DNA of 64,000 nucleotides from Linepithema humile. Its lineage: Eukaryota > Arthropoda > Insecta > Hymenoptera > Formicidae. Made by a program: the position numbers and the translations under genes. The notes under the pieces are model-generated. The model did not search any database and was not told where the DNA came from. It saw only the letters and a list, made by a program, of their open reading frames with translations. The DNA is taken from positions 6,069,001 to 6,133,000 of the forward strand of contig NC_090135.1 in NCBI RefSeq assembly GCF_040581485.1. The letters are read 5' to 3'. Of this stretch, positions 18,401 to 31,955 are shown in pieces (position 1 is the first letter of the stretch; each line of letters begins with the position of its first letter).

Positions 18401-21400
18401 TTATTCTGCTTTTTTTCTCCTCTCTTTTTGTTTTCTTCGAGTTTTCCTTGGAATTCTCTGCGCGTTGGTTCGCTGTACATAAGATTCAGCGCGATAGAGT
18501 ATTTATAGTTCGTTGTGGCGCGTCGTAAAAATTAAAACGGCACGCCTGGATGCGAAAATAATGCCGCGCTCTTGCGATCTGATACATCTTCGATTATCGG
18601 CGCAATTCGCGATCTAACTTCTCGATGCATTTCGAAGCGACGTATGTAGATTTCAAGGCGCACGAATGGTTTTCAAAAGAGGAATTAAACGCTGGCAAAA
18701 AACTATGAAATATTGCATTGTTGTTGTTGCGGCGACTATTTTTGTGACTTTAAGTCGCGATAAGCTTAGTAAAAATTGTTATCATATGTTCAACTTCAGA
18801 AATACTCACGCACCGATTGTATTATCTTTTTCTCGATTCGCTCAAATTGCACGTTAAAACGTAAAATTTGCAGGTAAGATAACAATTTTTCCTATTTATA
18901 TAAACTCGTCAAATTGCAGATAATTACAATTTCTTATTTTCATTTGTTATCGGAATCACATCCGGATTACCTAACACCGATACTTCCTGCTAATTGTATA
19001 AAGTAGTATGTTATATCACCCCCGTGAGAAAAATGATACGTGTGCGTCAATAATCTCGCATCTCCTTTCTCTGTCGTAGGCGTCTCGTGAAGGGCTATCA
19101 ACCGAAGAAGAAGGAGGAAGAAGATTATCAGTAAGTATAAAGCTGCGCGCGCGCGCGCAGCTCTCCCCCCTCCCCCTCTCTCGAGTTACCGGCGATCTTA
19201 GATAAATTGAGTTCATATATGTGTACAAAACATGAAAGAGTAACAAACATGTATTTAAATTGCCTGCGGTCGAGATAAATTATACGACTGGATCGAAGGA
19301 AATTGATACTGTAAAGCGAATAAAAGGATAATATCCTTTTCTTTCTATGCTGGAATTGTCTATCAAGGCGAGAGCGGCAATATGGTTATTCAGTTTTCGA
19401 CGCGTTAGGCTTCCAGCGATCTCCGCAGCAGCAAAACGTAACCTCCATTCTTGGAACTATGCGTCGTATTTCTGAACCGAAAGATTTATTCGGATACTTC
19501 GACAAATCGACGAAAATATTACATTTTCCGCTCAAAGCGGATCTGACTTCATAGCTTCTGAGGCGTCACAATTAATTTTCTGACTCGGCGCGCAGAATGC
19601 GCATCGCGCGAGTAATTAAGCGCGCGCGAGAGTGCGGTTGGGTCAAGATTAAAATAGGAGCCAAAGCAAAATCAGAGGATTAAAGCGTCGCGAAACGACC
19701 TACGGATTTTTTTGCGCGAAATTCTTCAGCTGCGAACCCTCGCGGACTTCGATGCAAAACAGAAACAGTCCATTTAATCTCGCGACGTGGGCGAGGCACT
19801 TCATAAGTTCAATAACACGATAGATCCTCGCGCTTTCAATTGGCCCAACGTAGGGATGTCACGCTAATCGGCGTGGGCCGAGATTTAGGCTTCCCGCGTT
19901 CTGCGAAATCAATGCGCGTTGGCGCTATTGCGCTGTGAGTCAGAAATTGTGTTTTTTTTTTTTTTTTTTTATATACGCGCACCAACTCCACTAAATTATA
20001 CTTGGAAAAAACAATTATGCAAAGCATTCGGTAAGATTAATGAAAAATGAGAAAAAATATCAAGAATGTTAAAAAGAAGGAGCTAAGAGGCTTAGCAAAG
20101 GCGGATCGCTGATTATAAAAAGGAGAGAATAGAGAAGGGATAAAAATAACGTAGGTTTATGAAAGCGAAAGACCAGGAAGAAGAATGAAACTTGTGATTT
20201 GCCAGGTACAGTCCTTGCCGGGCGTTCAGGATGGAGCTGAACGAGGTGAACGACCAGGCTGGCCAGCGGGAGGTGATCGCTGAGAATCTCCAGGCTAACG
20301 TCCTACGGGAGCTGAATATCCTGGTAAAGGATTTCAAGGAAGATCGTAAGAAGCACCTGCAGGAGGGCGCGCGGCTGATGGCCACCCTGACGGGTCAGAT
20401 CAACAACCTGGAGCGCGCTAGGAAGGCCTACGAGAAGGCCTTCCGCGAGGCGGAGCGCGCCGTCGAGAATTATCAGCGGGCGGACGCGGATCTTAATCTT
20501 TCGAGAGCAGAGGTGCGTGATAAATTATACGTCCGTGCGTCTGTCGTTTTCGTAATAAGTTGCTCCCGCTTTTGCGAGAGGTTTTATTTCCGAGCGAGAT
20601 TAGCTTCAAACGTTTTGATTCACTGCAACGACAATTGATAGCGAAGTGCGTTATTTTCTATTTATTCAATTTCCATAGAAATTTGATAGTGTGATTGTAT
20701 TCTGGATGAAAGACAATTTTTAGAGGAACGCTTAATTATTCTAACTGAATCTATTCTTAGTTTTTCACCTACATGCCTGAAATAACGATTTAAACTCGAA
20801 ACGGTGTCGAGGAGGTCGTGCAGTTAACTGTCCGCTATTTGGAAGACGAAATTTAATTGCTTAAAATGAAGGAAAAGACATTTGAAAAAATTCCAAGAAG
20901 GATTTTGCAGTCGAATTTTGATGGACTATTTTAAGTAGCTCTTCGTAGATAAGCATGATAATCGATTTCTCTCACGACGAGCAGGTCGAGAAGCAGAGAA
21001 TGAACATGACGATGAAGACCCAACAGAGCGAGGAAGCCAAAACGGAGTACGCGAATCAGTTGCAAAAGACGAATGATATGCAGACACTACACTACCACAC
21101 AGCGATGCCGGAAGTATTTCAACATCTTCAGGTAACCATTTTGACATTTTATCAGCAACTTTTTCTTTGTTATAAATTATTTGTACTTTGCAAATCTTAC
21201 AATTTTAGCTTTCAATTAAAATCCGACGAATAAAACAAATTGATTAATAAATTAGCAGCAACATCCCAATTGTTTGATCTCACTGTTGCGGTCTCTCTTC
21301 TATATATCGCGTTACCGCAGGAACTGGACGAGAAGAGGATAAAGAACATGCGAAACTACATGATGAAGTCGGTGGAGATCGAGCGAGCGGTGGCGCCGAT

Positions 21401-24400
21401 AATCGCTCAGTGTTTAGACGGCATCGAGAAGGCGGCGAACGAAATCAACGAGAAGGAGGACACGATGCTAGTGATCGAGCGCTACAAGAGCGGCTTTCAG
21501 CCGCCCGGGGACTTCCCCTTCGAGGATCTGTCGGTAGCCAAGAACTACGACAGCAACAGCCAGTTGGCCCAGCCGGTAATGCAGCCGATCCACAATCACC
21601 TGACAGTCAAGGGCACCGTTTCCGGCGGCAAGATCAAGAAAAGGGTCGGCCTCTTCGGAATCTTCAGCAGTAACAAGGTAGCTACTTCTTCATATCTTTC
21701 TAGCAAACGAATTTCCACGGCGAATTTTTACGTTGGTGCGGCATTCTCGGCGCGAATGTCCAAAAAAGATTTAAAAAATCTCTAAACTCGCGCTGATTGA
21801 TACTTAAGATAATTAACGATTCTTATTTTTGTTTTGCGAAATTTTTTTCTGACTTTAATTTAATTTGCAAGATAAATGCTACATATTTTGTTACTCATCG
21901 CGGCATTAATAATTATTTGGTTTTGTATATTGTTGAAACAGCACTTTTTTGGCCATCCTATATTTATTTGTTAAGGAGTGGAATCGTGGGATCTGGTGGT
22001 TCTGTTTTATATATTTTTGCAACAATTCTCATAATTATAAATTTGGTTGTTTTAGCACATTGAAAAGTAATTATTTTTCCAATCTTCGTTTGCACGACTC
22101 TAAAGAAGAGCTACTGTAATTTGCTTATTTATTATATTTGTAAAATTACGAGGAGGATAAACAGAGGATATTGCAGAATACTTTTTACAGCATGCACGAG
22201 AATCCTTTAAAAGTCTGCCGTATTATTTCACTATTTTAACTTATTATTTATGTATATATTCTTGCATTCTTATTTGCCGACAGGTCTGCAACTTATTATG
22301 CACATAAATTTCTATTGCGCATGCACATTAGTAGATTCCGCATTTTTTTCGACCAGTAATGTTTATTTACTGCAGTTTCGTTTATATTTTATGCACTATT
22401 ATCTATGATTATTGAAAAGTATTTTTGCATTTTTAAATTGTCAATTTCGGTTTCGCCTCTGTATAATACTTTCTAAGCGCTTTACGACATGGTGGAACTC
22501 TGTTCATTGAAAGCTTTTGCGTTGAAACGAATGTATGTCTGATAACAAATTTGCTGATAAGATATTTATAAAAATACAGACTCAATGATGGCGAAATTTC
22601 ATTACCAAGGTGAACGTCTTTTACTCGTTCTTCGCTAATATAAAAAATTTGATCGTGAAAAGAATTCTTATTAACAAAAACTTAAAATCATAAAATAATA
22701 AATATTTACCATCGATTTGTTATATTTCTGTATTCTGTAAATCTTCGGAGCTACAGTTTTTGAATTTACAAATGAATATATGATAGAAAAAGGTGCAGAT
22801 TTAATAAATCACGATGAATCGAGTTCAACTGTATCTCTTTTTTCATTCTTATATGTTTCGATACAATACGAGATTACAATTTGCAATCTCTCTTTTGTAT
22901 GACTCCGCATAACAAACCGCATAATTTATTTTTCTTCTGTACTTTCTATTAATTTGGTGATGTGGTACAATCTGCCTGTGGTCTTCTTGTTTCCAATCAT
23001 CACGGGCTATATGAATTGGGATATTATCACACTTAGTAAGTACTTCGTAGATCGCTTGCTCGCTCATATAATTACGTATATACGATACTATATCAACTAT
23101 GTATCTGCCTCTTAAAGATGAATTACTTGCGACATTAAAATATTAGAAGAGCGCGAACTCAGCCTTTATTAATTTAATCAGTATAAGATTAATCGATCGC
23201 AACACTATTTTCAAATGCAAAATATAAAAATCAAGTCATATTTTACTATTTATTCAATTTTATATGAAATCAAATTTAAATCAAACTAGAATCGTTTGTA
23301 GTTTCGAGCGTTGAAGATCCGTGGAATTAAGAATAGTTGTTATTGTAGTGGATGTATCAGCTTTTCTTTCACATTATAGTATAAGTGGAGTATCTTGTAC
23401 TGTTCGAGGTTAATATTTCCGAAATAACAATCTCTGAGTTCTCGCTCATGCTACTGCTAAAAGTTTATCCTGTTCATTCGCTGAATGATACGCTTTTGGG
23501 GTTTGTTTCATGCGAACAACAGAAGTTGATCGAGGTGTGCATAGCTTTAAAGGTCTGTCCTTTTTTATACAATCGCCAAGTCACTCTCTCCGATTAACCC
23601 TTTTGGTGCTTTAGCTGAACGCTTACAAGTGCTTGACTTGCTCGTCTTCTTCATTCTTTAGACGCAATAGTAAATAGATGAGACAAGTGATCGCTTATTT
23701 GGGTCGCTTCACAATTGTGTTATCAACTCAATTTTTTTTTTTTTTTCTAGGAAATCAAATTTCAGGAACTTTTATATCCGCGAAATGCACAGATTAGTTA
23801 AACAAATTCGATCTCTGCGACGTCAAAGATTTGTGGCGAGAATCTGAAAATGGAGTTTAATGTCTGCAAAATTGGGGATGTACGAATCTGCGAGTTTATT
23901 CAAATAAAAAAAGATTCTAGAGTTAATAAATTAATTAATTTTTATTTATAGTTCCGAATTTTATACGTTAGTGCCAAAAGGGTTGAATATTACTTCCATT
24001 TGTCATTGTCTCTCTCTCTCTTTCTCTTTCATCATTTATCATAGAGAATACATTTATTCATCTTATCCATTGTTGCTTAGAACAATGAACGATATTAGAT
24101 ATCGAACTTACTCATCAATATCCCAATATCGATATATTCGGTATATTTGTACACACTAGTTTTCACTAACAATTTAACTAACAATGCGCAGAATCTTCAA
24201 ATGAGACTCGTTGTTTCTGCAACAAAATATTCCCAGCTTTCTCACACTTTCTTCTGTTGCCTTCCTAAGACCCAAGACACTGTAATGTGCTAAATCTCAA
24301 GTTGCAGTCAGATAACATTCTTTTATTCGCTTTAGCGATCAATTTAATCTAATAAAGATTGATATTAGAATATTCAAGTGAATTTCCATCGTGTCTCCGA

Positions 24401-26715
24401 TTAAACTGTAGATTTTTCCGACGAGGTTAGGTCGATTTTAAGCACTTTGCGTTAAAGAAGTTCTTGGGTCTCGGGGAGTTATAGATAGTTAAGCGACTTG
24501 AGGGGAATCGATGCTCATTGTGACAAATTGCAGAATAATGTGCCTGGCTACGGCGACGGCGCCAAGGAGGACTGCAGCGATCTGCCGCCGAATCAGCGGA
24601 AGAAGCGACTGCAGCAGCGACTGGACGAGATCCAGGCGAAGATCCAGCAGGAGACCGCGGCGAGGGACGGCCTGATGAAGATGAAGGGGGTGTACGAACA
24701 GAATCCCGCCCTGGGAGACCCAATGAGCATAGAGGGCCAATTAAATCAGTCGAGCAACAAATTGGACAAACTCGGAGCCGAATTGGCGAAGTTTCAAGGC
24801 TTCCTCGAAGAAGCGATGCGCGCCGGCGTCAGTTTATCTAGGTGAGCGAAGTTGGACTGCGGAAGAATCTGCGCCAAATGCTCGTCGTTTATCGTAAACG
24901 GTTATTTGAAAAATCAGATGAGCTGTTGATACTCGACGATGTGGAATAGTAGCGCGCGCGCTTTTCTCACTCGGCTGTGTTCGAAATGAAAACACGCGTG
25001 TATATTGTACACTTTAAGATTCATAAAAGATGTCAGTAATTTGGCACTGGTGACACTTTCAGCCCGAGTCAAGCACCGCGAAAACCAACTACCAACGGCT
25101 CGGCGACGAGGCCGTTGAGCTCACGGAGGGGCAGCCATTCGGGCGGCGAGGAGAGTCTCTCGAGATCCGCCTCGGACTCGAGCGTGTGTAACGCGAATGC
25201 GAATCAGCCGGCCCACAAGAAAAGCGCACCGGGCACGCCGCAACCGACTCATGAGTAAGTTATGTTGGTGATACATACGATAATGCACAGATCATCATAC
25301 ACTCTGGAGAACTTGGGGCTTTCGAGATCGGCGGATCTTTCGCGATGAATTTGTTCCGTCGTCGTCCTGTCGATATGGAATATGTAACATTTCGTCATTA
25401 TTTCTCTGCATTTTATGAATATTCTATTATTATTGTAAAAAGAATCTTTTGTTCCGCGCCCGTAAATCCACACTCAGAAATGTCGCGGTGTCTTCAGTTT
25501 GTATTCGATCGCCCTCTTATCTTATCGAAACTAATCAGCATAAATAACGGAGCTCATGCGCGGAGGCGTTATTACGTGAATCATTGTCGCTTTTCCTATT
25601 TCGCTAATTGACGAATGGAGTTTTCACCGTATTCGTGACTGTTCGTGAATCCGAATCGTAAATCCGATCGTGCGCATCACGGTGCTTTAATTTCCGCGAA
25701 AGTATTTAGCTTGCGGTGTTGAGTAGATTAGACACTTCACACTAGACGACACGGTTTTCGCTTTATGGTACTGATGCACAGTTCCACGAACAGCCCGGAA
25801 TCTGGCCTCGGCGAATCGAGAACATCGTTGCCCGGCAGCGGCGGCGAAGAGTATTATCACGATGAAGTGGACGCTCAACCGCCACTGGGAACGTGTCGGG
25901 CTCTTTATCCTTTCGACGGTGAGTCCCTTTAAATCTACAGGGTGATCACTGGAAAGGTGTTGAAAGTAAATTACTATTGCTTTGCATCGAATGGACGGAG
26001 CAAAATAAATTAAACATTATTTTGTAGAAAAAAATCATCAATTTTGTAACATAAAAGAAGTATATAATAATTAAGTAATTAAAATAAATATAAAAACGCT
26101 ACAAATTTGTCTGGGCGCATGTTAAAAAGTGTATTTAACAGTTTTCGAAAACTAAGAATTTCTATGTCGATTCCGATGGACACTTCGAAAATATTTATCA
26201 CTGACAATGAGTCATGCGTTCAAATTTGTAGCAGTTTTTTAGAATTATGTATTTAATTTCTTAATCGTATATACAATATTTCTTTTATTTTATATTGAAA
26301 TATAATTGACAGATTTCCTCTACAAAGCGGCGTTTAACTCATTTTGCTCTATCCATTTGTTGCAAATTGCAAAGTAATAGCAATTTACTCTCAATATTTT
26401 GCTAATAGTTACCTTTTGTACGATTAAACATAACCTATCTCTTTTTTTCCACAATTTTACAAACATAGAATCAAGTATTTGAAAATTAAGGTTGAAAAGA
26501 AACTGCGAATGGCTACGTCACTTTTATGATGATTCTGATTTTAATTATTATTTGCAGCGACTAGCGAAGGTTCGATACCGATGTACGATGGCGAGGAATT
26601 GTACATGATCGAGTTGGATCAGGGTGACGGTTGGACAAGAGTGCGGCGCATCTCGCAGCCGATCGAGGGCTTCGTGCCGACCTCGTACATAGAGTGTCAT
26701 CTGTATAACACTTAG
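15459..26715 (+). CDS. Cip4: Cip4/TOCA-family F-BAR-HR1-SH3 adaptor (5' exon missing)
   Basis: Exons are 15459-15574, 19080-19130, 20206-20512, 20985-21131, 21321-21677, 24534-24841, 25063-25254, 25782-25918 and 26558-26715 (stop TAG 26713-26715). All junctions are GT-AG and the phases agree, giving 590 codons. Numbering from the first visible Asp (DQFENL), the F-BAR domain covers about 1-260, with the family hallmarks AAKLRRLVKGYQPKKKEEE and VIERYKSGFQPPGDFPFEDL. An HR1 coiled coil, which in this family binds Cdc42-GTP, covers about 343-420 (MKGVYEQNPALGDP). A Ser-rich linker follows, then a C-terminal SH3 at about 529-585 (ALYPFD, GDGW, EGFVPTSYIE). Family members bend membranes and recruit N-WASP/WAVE to drive actin-dependent endocytosis. 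Length matches the family (about 600 residues) except for the missing first few residues. Other members encode these in a tiny first exon that I could not find upstream, so it may lie outside the window or have a different sequence. Confidence 0.93.
15693..16330. repeat. Direct duplication inside Cip4 intron
   Basis: Copy 1 (about 15693-15907) and copy 2 (about 16075-16330) lie in the intron between the first two visible exons. They share GAAAATATTATATCT, GAACTATTACAAAA, AATAATGAAAAGAATATTA and TTTTTCTACTTAAAGCAAAA in the same order and orientation. Copy 2 carries a small ATTA/TTAA expansion. The offset is about 380 bases. It is an intronic tandem duplication with no coding function seen. Confidence 0.75.
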
Positions 26716-27080
26716 CCGCTTCTCCTAGGTTGTTGAAAGGGGACTCTTGCACGATGTAAAACTATATTCGAAGGAGATTATTGGAAAACGTGTGTTCGGA
26801 GCCATCGACGATTGAAGGGTCATGTGTTGGTCAAATATACAAGCGCGGAATACCAGGACATCGATAACAGATCGCAGGCCTAATCGATTACTCGAGCGAC
26901 AACAGATTAAAGGATTAAATGTCAATTTGCAGATGCAGTCAAGACTTAGAAATTGGATCATACAGCCAAAAATCGTGAACAAAACACTCAGATATTTCTT
27001 AGGATTTCAAGGATTGGTGTTTATTACGATAAGATCGGTGAAAATGTATCACATCTATATTTAAGAAGTCGTTCATCAAC
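26716..27080 (+). other. Cip4: Probable Cip4 3' UTR
   Basis: This sequence directly follows the Cip4 stop codon and has no recognisable coding potential. No canonical AATAAA was seen before the transposon at 27085, so the real end of the transcript is unknown and may lie beyond the insertion. Confidence 0.4.
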
Positions 27081-27502
27081 TTAAGGGGGAACCTACTTTA
27101 CAGGGTCGAAAGTCGATTTTCTTTCTTCATAAATCGATAGTACAACTCTTCGAGAATATGTTCCTAAAATTTTAGAGCGAAATTCGAAGTCCTTCGATAG
27201 ATTCAGCGCTTGTAACGGGAGCGCACAAGTATGCAAGTACACCGAAAACTTTAAACGCGTTTTTCTCAAAATTTGTTTTTTTTTTTTGCATTTTCTTCAA
27301 TTTCGTGTACACGATTTAAAAAAAAGTATTTTGACCAATCGACTTTTTATAAAGCTCGTTAGTTAGATAATAGCCAACCCTCCTCGATGAACCTAAAAAG
27401 TTAAAAAAAAATCAATATTAACAATTTCTTTTTTGCATAAACAAATGGACGCTAGTGAAAATCGCAACTTTTTTTTCAAAGTCGCACAAAATTTTAATTT
27501 AT

Positions 27503-27852
27503 ATAAAGTCGAGGTATGAGAAAAGGATCAAGAGCCGTAGCTGGATGTGGTTGCTGTGAAATTCTTTTTTATTTAAAAAGATGAATGAGTATACGTTTCG
27601 GTCATCTATCGGACCATCTTCAGTACAATCTTAAACCGGCGAAATCTGAGAGTCACTTAAATTAAATCACTAAAAGTTGTTCTCCGCCACCACATTTTTG
27701 CATACGAGACGGCAAATGTGAGGCAACATGTGTGAACTTTGACAAATAGCCTGTTAAGAGGATTGTGAGCCACTGTGAATAAGCGCTACGGCTCTGTGAA
27801 CAACACTGTGAATAACCAGTTCTTGATCCCCTTCTCAAACCTCGACTTTATT
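27503..27852 (-). mobile_element. Nested Penelope-like terminal fragment with inverted ends
   Basis: A 350-base segment within the TTAA element is bounded by inverted copies of a roughly 30-base end: AAAGTCGAGGTATGAGAAAA on the left, and the complement of TTCTCAAACCTCGACTTT on the right. Inside, at 27594-27623 on the minus strand, is CTGAAGA followed by a GGTC/GACC stem and GAAAC. Penelope-like elements carry such hammerhead-type sequences in their terminal repeats. The assignment rests on that motif and the terminal organisation only. Confidence 0.55.
27594..27623 (-). ncRNA. Hammerhead-ribozyme-like core motif
   Basis: Read on the minus strand, CTGAAGA (27623-27617) leads into GGTC, an eight-base loop, GACC, then GAAAC (27599-27595). 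This matches the order CUGANGA, stem II, GAAA of hammerhead ribozymes found in Penelope-like elements. One T between CTGAAGA and the stem is unpaired, and I could not define stem I, stem III or the cleavage site with certainty. Activity is therefore doubtful. Confidence 0.4.
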
Positions 27853-28623
27853 AATTTTAGTGAGCCTTTAAACAACTATTTTTAATTTATATTTTTTTTT
27901 AAATTTTATAGGTTCATTTAGAAAGGGGGCGTAAAATTAAATGTTTATTTATTATTAATAATATTTTTTTGTATACAAAAAATTTGAATGAACTCTTCAA
28001 TAGTTGTATTAAAACGTGCAAAAAGTTTTAAGGATGTTTTGTACGTAGCAAAAAGTTGCTGAAATTTGATTTTGACGAATATATGCTCTTCTCATATAGT
28101 TTGAGTAATAAAGATTGTACAGAATCTTATTCATAAGTAGAGTGCAGAAATGTACTTTTAAATTTCTGTTGTTTTTTTTCTGAGAATTTTCGAATTTTCT
28201 GAATTATGCTTACGTGCGGATAAAAGTTAGTTGTGTTTGTCACAATACCAAAAGTAGGCCTTTATCGATGGAAAAGAAAAATAGTGACCAAAAAAGTGTA
28301 TAAAAAGAAACTTTTTCAACAAAAAAAATTTTTTTTTATCCATTTTAACCACTTAAATCAACACGTTTTCCATAAAGTCACGGATAAATTTGTTGCAAAT
28401 TAAAATCCTTATAACTTTTGATTGCTTCAGTGAATCGATTCCGGATTTTGTCATAAGTCTCCGAACATATGTAAGAACAATCTGTAAAATTTTTGTTAAA
28501 TTCCTAATATTCCAAAAATAGGTACTAAACATTCTTAAAACCATAAACGTTATTTTTCCTTTTAAAAAAAAATTACAAAAAATTACCTTTTTTTTGGCCT
28601 TATAAAGTAGGTTTTCCCCTTAA

Positions 28624-31446
28624 AATATCACGATCTAGGGTTGTGATCCAAGATTCATGTATTCTAGAACCCTCGATTTATAGCATTTCGCTAAACCTAT
28701 TATCGCGTGCCAATGTTTTCGACGAGATCACGTCGAATCATGTAAATCAACACATTTCCCTTTTAAAGATTCCTTTTCGATCGATCAACCGATCGGGAAG
28801 GAACGAAGAAGCGATACGATGCGAACAAAATGTCCCGCTATGTGATCGATCAATTTAAACGTAATAGCGATAGAATTGAGCTCATTCTTGGGCTTATAGG
28901 TCTCTAAGGAAATTTCGCCCTTATCCGGATTTACTTAGGGCGCCGCGGCCCTTCCTCATACGAAGCTATTAATAATAATTGTCTGTTAAATAGTAATTAC
29001 TTTAGCGAGTATCTGTTAAATAGGTGTTATTAATAGCGAATGTATTATTTAAAGTTACTCGACTATTTTTTTGTTCTATTTTATACGGATTTTGTAAGGA
29101 GGGTCATGGCGACCTACGGTCTTTCCTGCGTCGTTTTGAAATTATAAGGTTATGTTAATGGCTGTTAACTATTAATTTTTAATTGTGAAGTTTTAAATTG
29201 CGAGGATATGCATTTCTTTTTTTATCGCGGAAAGGAACTCTGTACATGAAGGGTCGTGTCACAGCCCTCTTTTTGCGTTTACCTCGAAGTTATTAACGAT
29301 AATGATAGTTATTATTTTATTAATCTCGAACGTTTTTTTTATTTAGAAATATAGTGTATCGTTTCGCAGACTGTGTACGATGTTTTACTTTGTAAATAAA
29401 TAATCAATTTTTTTTAATGTAAAGAGGTCTTGTATGAAGGGCCGCGGCAAACCCGAAATTAATCTACGGCAGGAAACTCGTGAATTCAGGTAAGGGTAGA
29501 ATCTATACACCTGTATGATAGCGTTATACCCGATTGTATACAAAATCAATTGTACGCATCTGCAATTTAAGTCTTGAGCGGATGCATAAATAGAAACGAA
29601 GACGTAAAATTGTTGATTAGGCGATTATTGATCAAAATTACAATTGGAAATATTGGATTATAATTTTAACTGCGATCGAAATGTTGATATACGAAAGGAT
29701 CGAGTAGCGAGAGTTATATTGCATATATTTTGATTGAAGAAAGGATCTTAAGACGTTTATCTTTACGAGAACTCGCAAGTTTTTGATCGCTTCAGAGTTC
29801 TATTGATGCAGTTGCTTAAGGATTAAAGTGCGAAATCTCTTCGTGAAGAATCGGTGGTGGAATGGTCTTTAATGCACTCGCGGCTTTTCAAAACGTATCT
29901 TTTTTTCGCGTAGCTATGCACGAGCGAAACATTTAACAAACCCCGTTAAAAAAAGTAACTGTCTTACTAATAATAATCGCGCCTCGCCTATTCGTCACTC
30001 GTAAATTACCCGCGACTGTTGTAATTGCACCGAAATTTTATTTTTCTTCTGTGACTGGACGTCATAAAAGGCGGCCGACTGTTTCACGGATTTGACTCGC
30101 TCTTACATTGAGAGAACATCTTGTTTTCCGTTAAAGACTGATTTGTGTTGAAGTTTTATATCAACTTGTGCGAACCAAGCGAAATCTCGATGTATTTAAA
30201 TGATAAAAAAAAAAAATCGCAAGAATTCGCGTAAAGCGAAGTTCTGGAAATTGTGGCATTAAGAATTCTTAAGTGGATTCTATTATGGCAGAATCCATAT
30301 TATAAAAGATTGAAAAAAATCTACGAAATTAAATGTGCCGGTAATTACGAAAGTGGACTAAAAATTGTATATTTTTTGTTTTGAAATATTTCTTTATGAA
30401 TTGATGCAAGACAAAATAAGTAATAAAATCAATTTTTCAAGATTTTTGACTTGGTCCGCTTTCGTAATCACCGACACAAACATGTCAGATTTGGTGAATT
30501 CGAAGATTTTTACAATTAAAGATTCACGGTTTATGATAATTTTTATCTACGAAACTTAAACATACACACACAACAAAGGCTTCATAAATTGGCTATTTTT
30601 GATGTGCTGCAAGTTGTACAATTTAAATTTTATGAAATTCAGGATTTGATTTTTTTAAAGATTCATCAATCTGTAGATCCTGGAATTCAACAATTTAAGA
30701 GTTTCAAATTGCTCTATTTGAAGATATGTGTAATCAAGGATTAAAATGAAAGAGCGTTTGTAAGGATGAAGGATCCTCGAATGCAGTACCTCGAAATATA
30801 ACGTCGATTTAATATGATTTGTGTCATTCCGGCGGATCAGTTGGCGTGCCGCGTATAAGAAGTTGCCTGAATGTGAATCTAGTTAGTGATAGATTTATGT
30901 AAATATTACCAGGGTTGTGGGAGCGAATAGGAAACGAGTGGCTACGTAACATGCGAGTGTCAGAATCGATGTTAAACCGCGAAGGACTCGCTTCCGTCAG
31001 GCGAAACCAGATTCTGAAGGATCAAGGTTTCCTCTTAAGGATCTTCGAGTACCCGACAATATTCTGTCCTGCATTAGCACACACATATACATCGCTATAT
31101 ATTAAATCATTAACAAATCGCGACAATTACGGTAGTGAGTTGGTGTCATTCCATATATTTCGGTAATTGGAAGATGCACCATATCAACTTGTCGCCAGCG
31201 TTAATTCGGACGATGTTTTTCGATAATCAAAAAACTGCTAAGATAGTACGGAATATCCGTCTTGGAGCTGATCCTTGATCCTGTGCGTCTTGCGAAGAGA
31301 GTCCGCGCATTTGCGAGAGCCTGCTGCGTTTGTCCTAATTTTACGAAATCCGGGAATCGTGTAACCGTACTTTCTCGCGCATTAAATGTATATGTATATA
31401 TTATATATTACACACATACACACACACAGACACAGACACAGCACAC
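28624..31446. other. Intergenic AT-rich DNA without recognised gene
   Basis: Only short unsupported reading frames are present. Possible remnants of the Cip4 3' region cannot be excluded. A short (CA)n stretch with CACAGA variation lies at about 31408-31448, directly beside the MITE that follows. Confidence 0.5.
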
Positions 31447-31880
31447 AGAGTGTTCCAACCGAATGCACTGTATTGAAATGGCACATTTCTGAAATCCTTA
31501 TGAGATGAAAGTTCTAATATTAAAATGTCGAGGCTATAATAGTTTTTAAATGAAAAACATTTAAAGTTTATCAATTAAATTGCACCAAATTCGCTCACTT
31601 GTAATACATTGCATAATAATGAAGGTATTTTCAGATATCGATCTGTTTATATTTTTTATTGTATGTAATTATATCTGTGTCTAAAAACAGATTAATATGT
31701 GAAGATATCTCTATTACTGTGGAATATATCACATCTGAGCGCGTGAATTTGGAGCAATTTAATTGGTTAATTTTAAATGCTTCTTAAAAACTATTATAGC
31801 CTCGACATTTTAGAATTTTCATCTCAAAATTATTTCAGGAATGTGCCATTTAATACGTGCGTTCGGTCTGGGACACCCTT
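31447..31880. mobile_element. MITE with ~100-bp imperfect terminal inverted repeats
   Basis: The left arm (about 31449-31550) and the right arm (about 31785-31880) are reverse complements over about 95 bases. Shared words are GTGTTCC/GTGTCCC at the tip, AAATGGCACATT, GAGATGAAA and ATGTCGAGGCTATAATAG. The roughly 230 bases between have no coding potential. Adjacent TA-rich sequence (31881-31955) hides any target duplication. Confidence 0.8.
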
Positions 31881-31934
<54 letters not shown>

Positions 31935-31955
31935 TATTATATTATATTATATTTG
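31881..31955. repeat. (TA)n-rich simple repeat
   Basis: An AT-only run dominated by TATATA, directly next to the right end of the MITE, followed by ATTATATTATATTATA. Confidence 0.85.

Larger units (their letters stand above)
27081..28623. mobile_element. Non-autonomous DNA transposon with TTAA target duplication
   Basis: TTAA at 27081-27084 and 28620-28623 flanks inverted termini. The left end reads GGGGGAACCTACTTTA and the complement of the right end reads GGGGAAAACCTACTTTA. TTAA duplications are known for piggyBac and Kolobok elements. No transposase frame is present in the roughly 1.5 kb between, so this is a deletion derivative or MITE. It carries a separate nested repeat at about 27503-27852. 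Confidence 0.8.
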
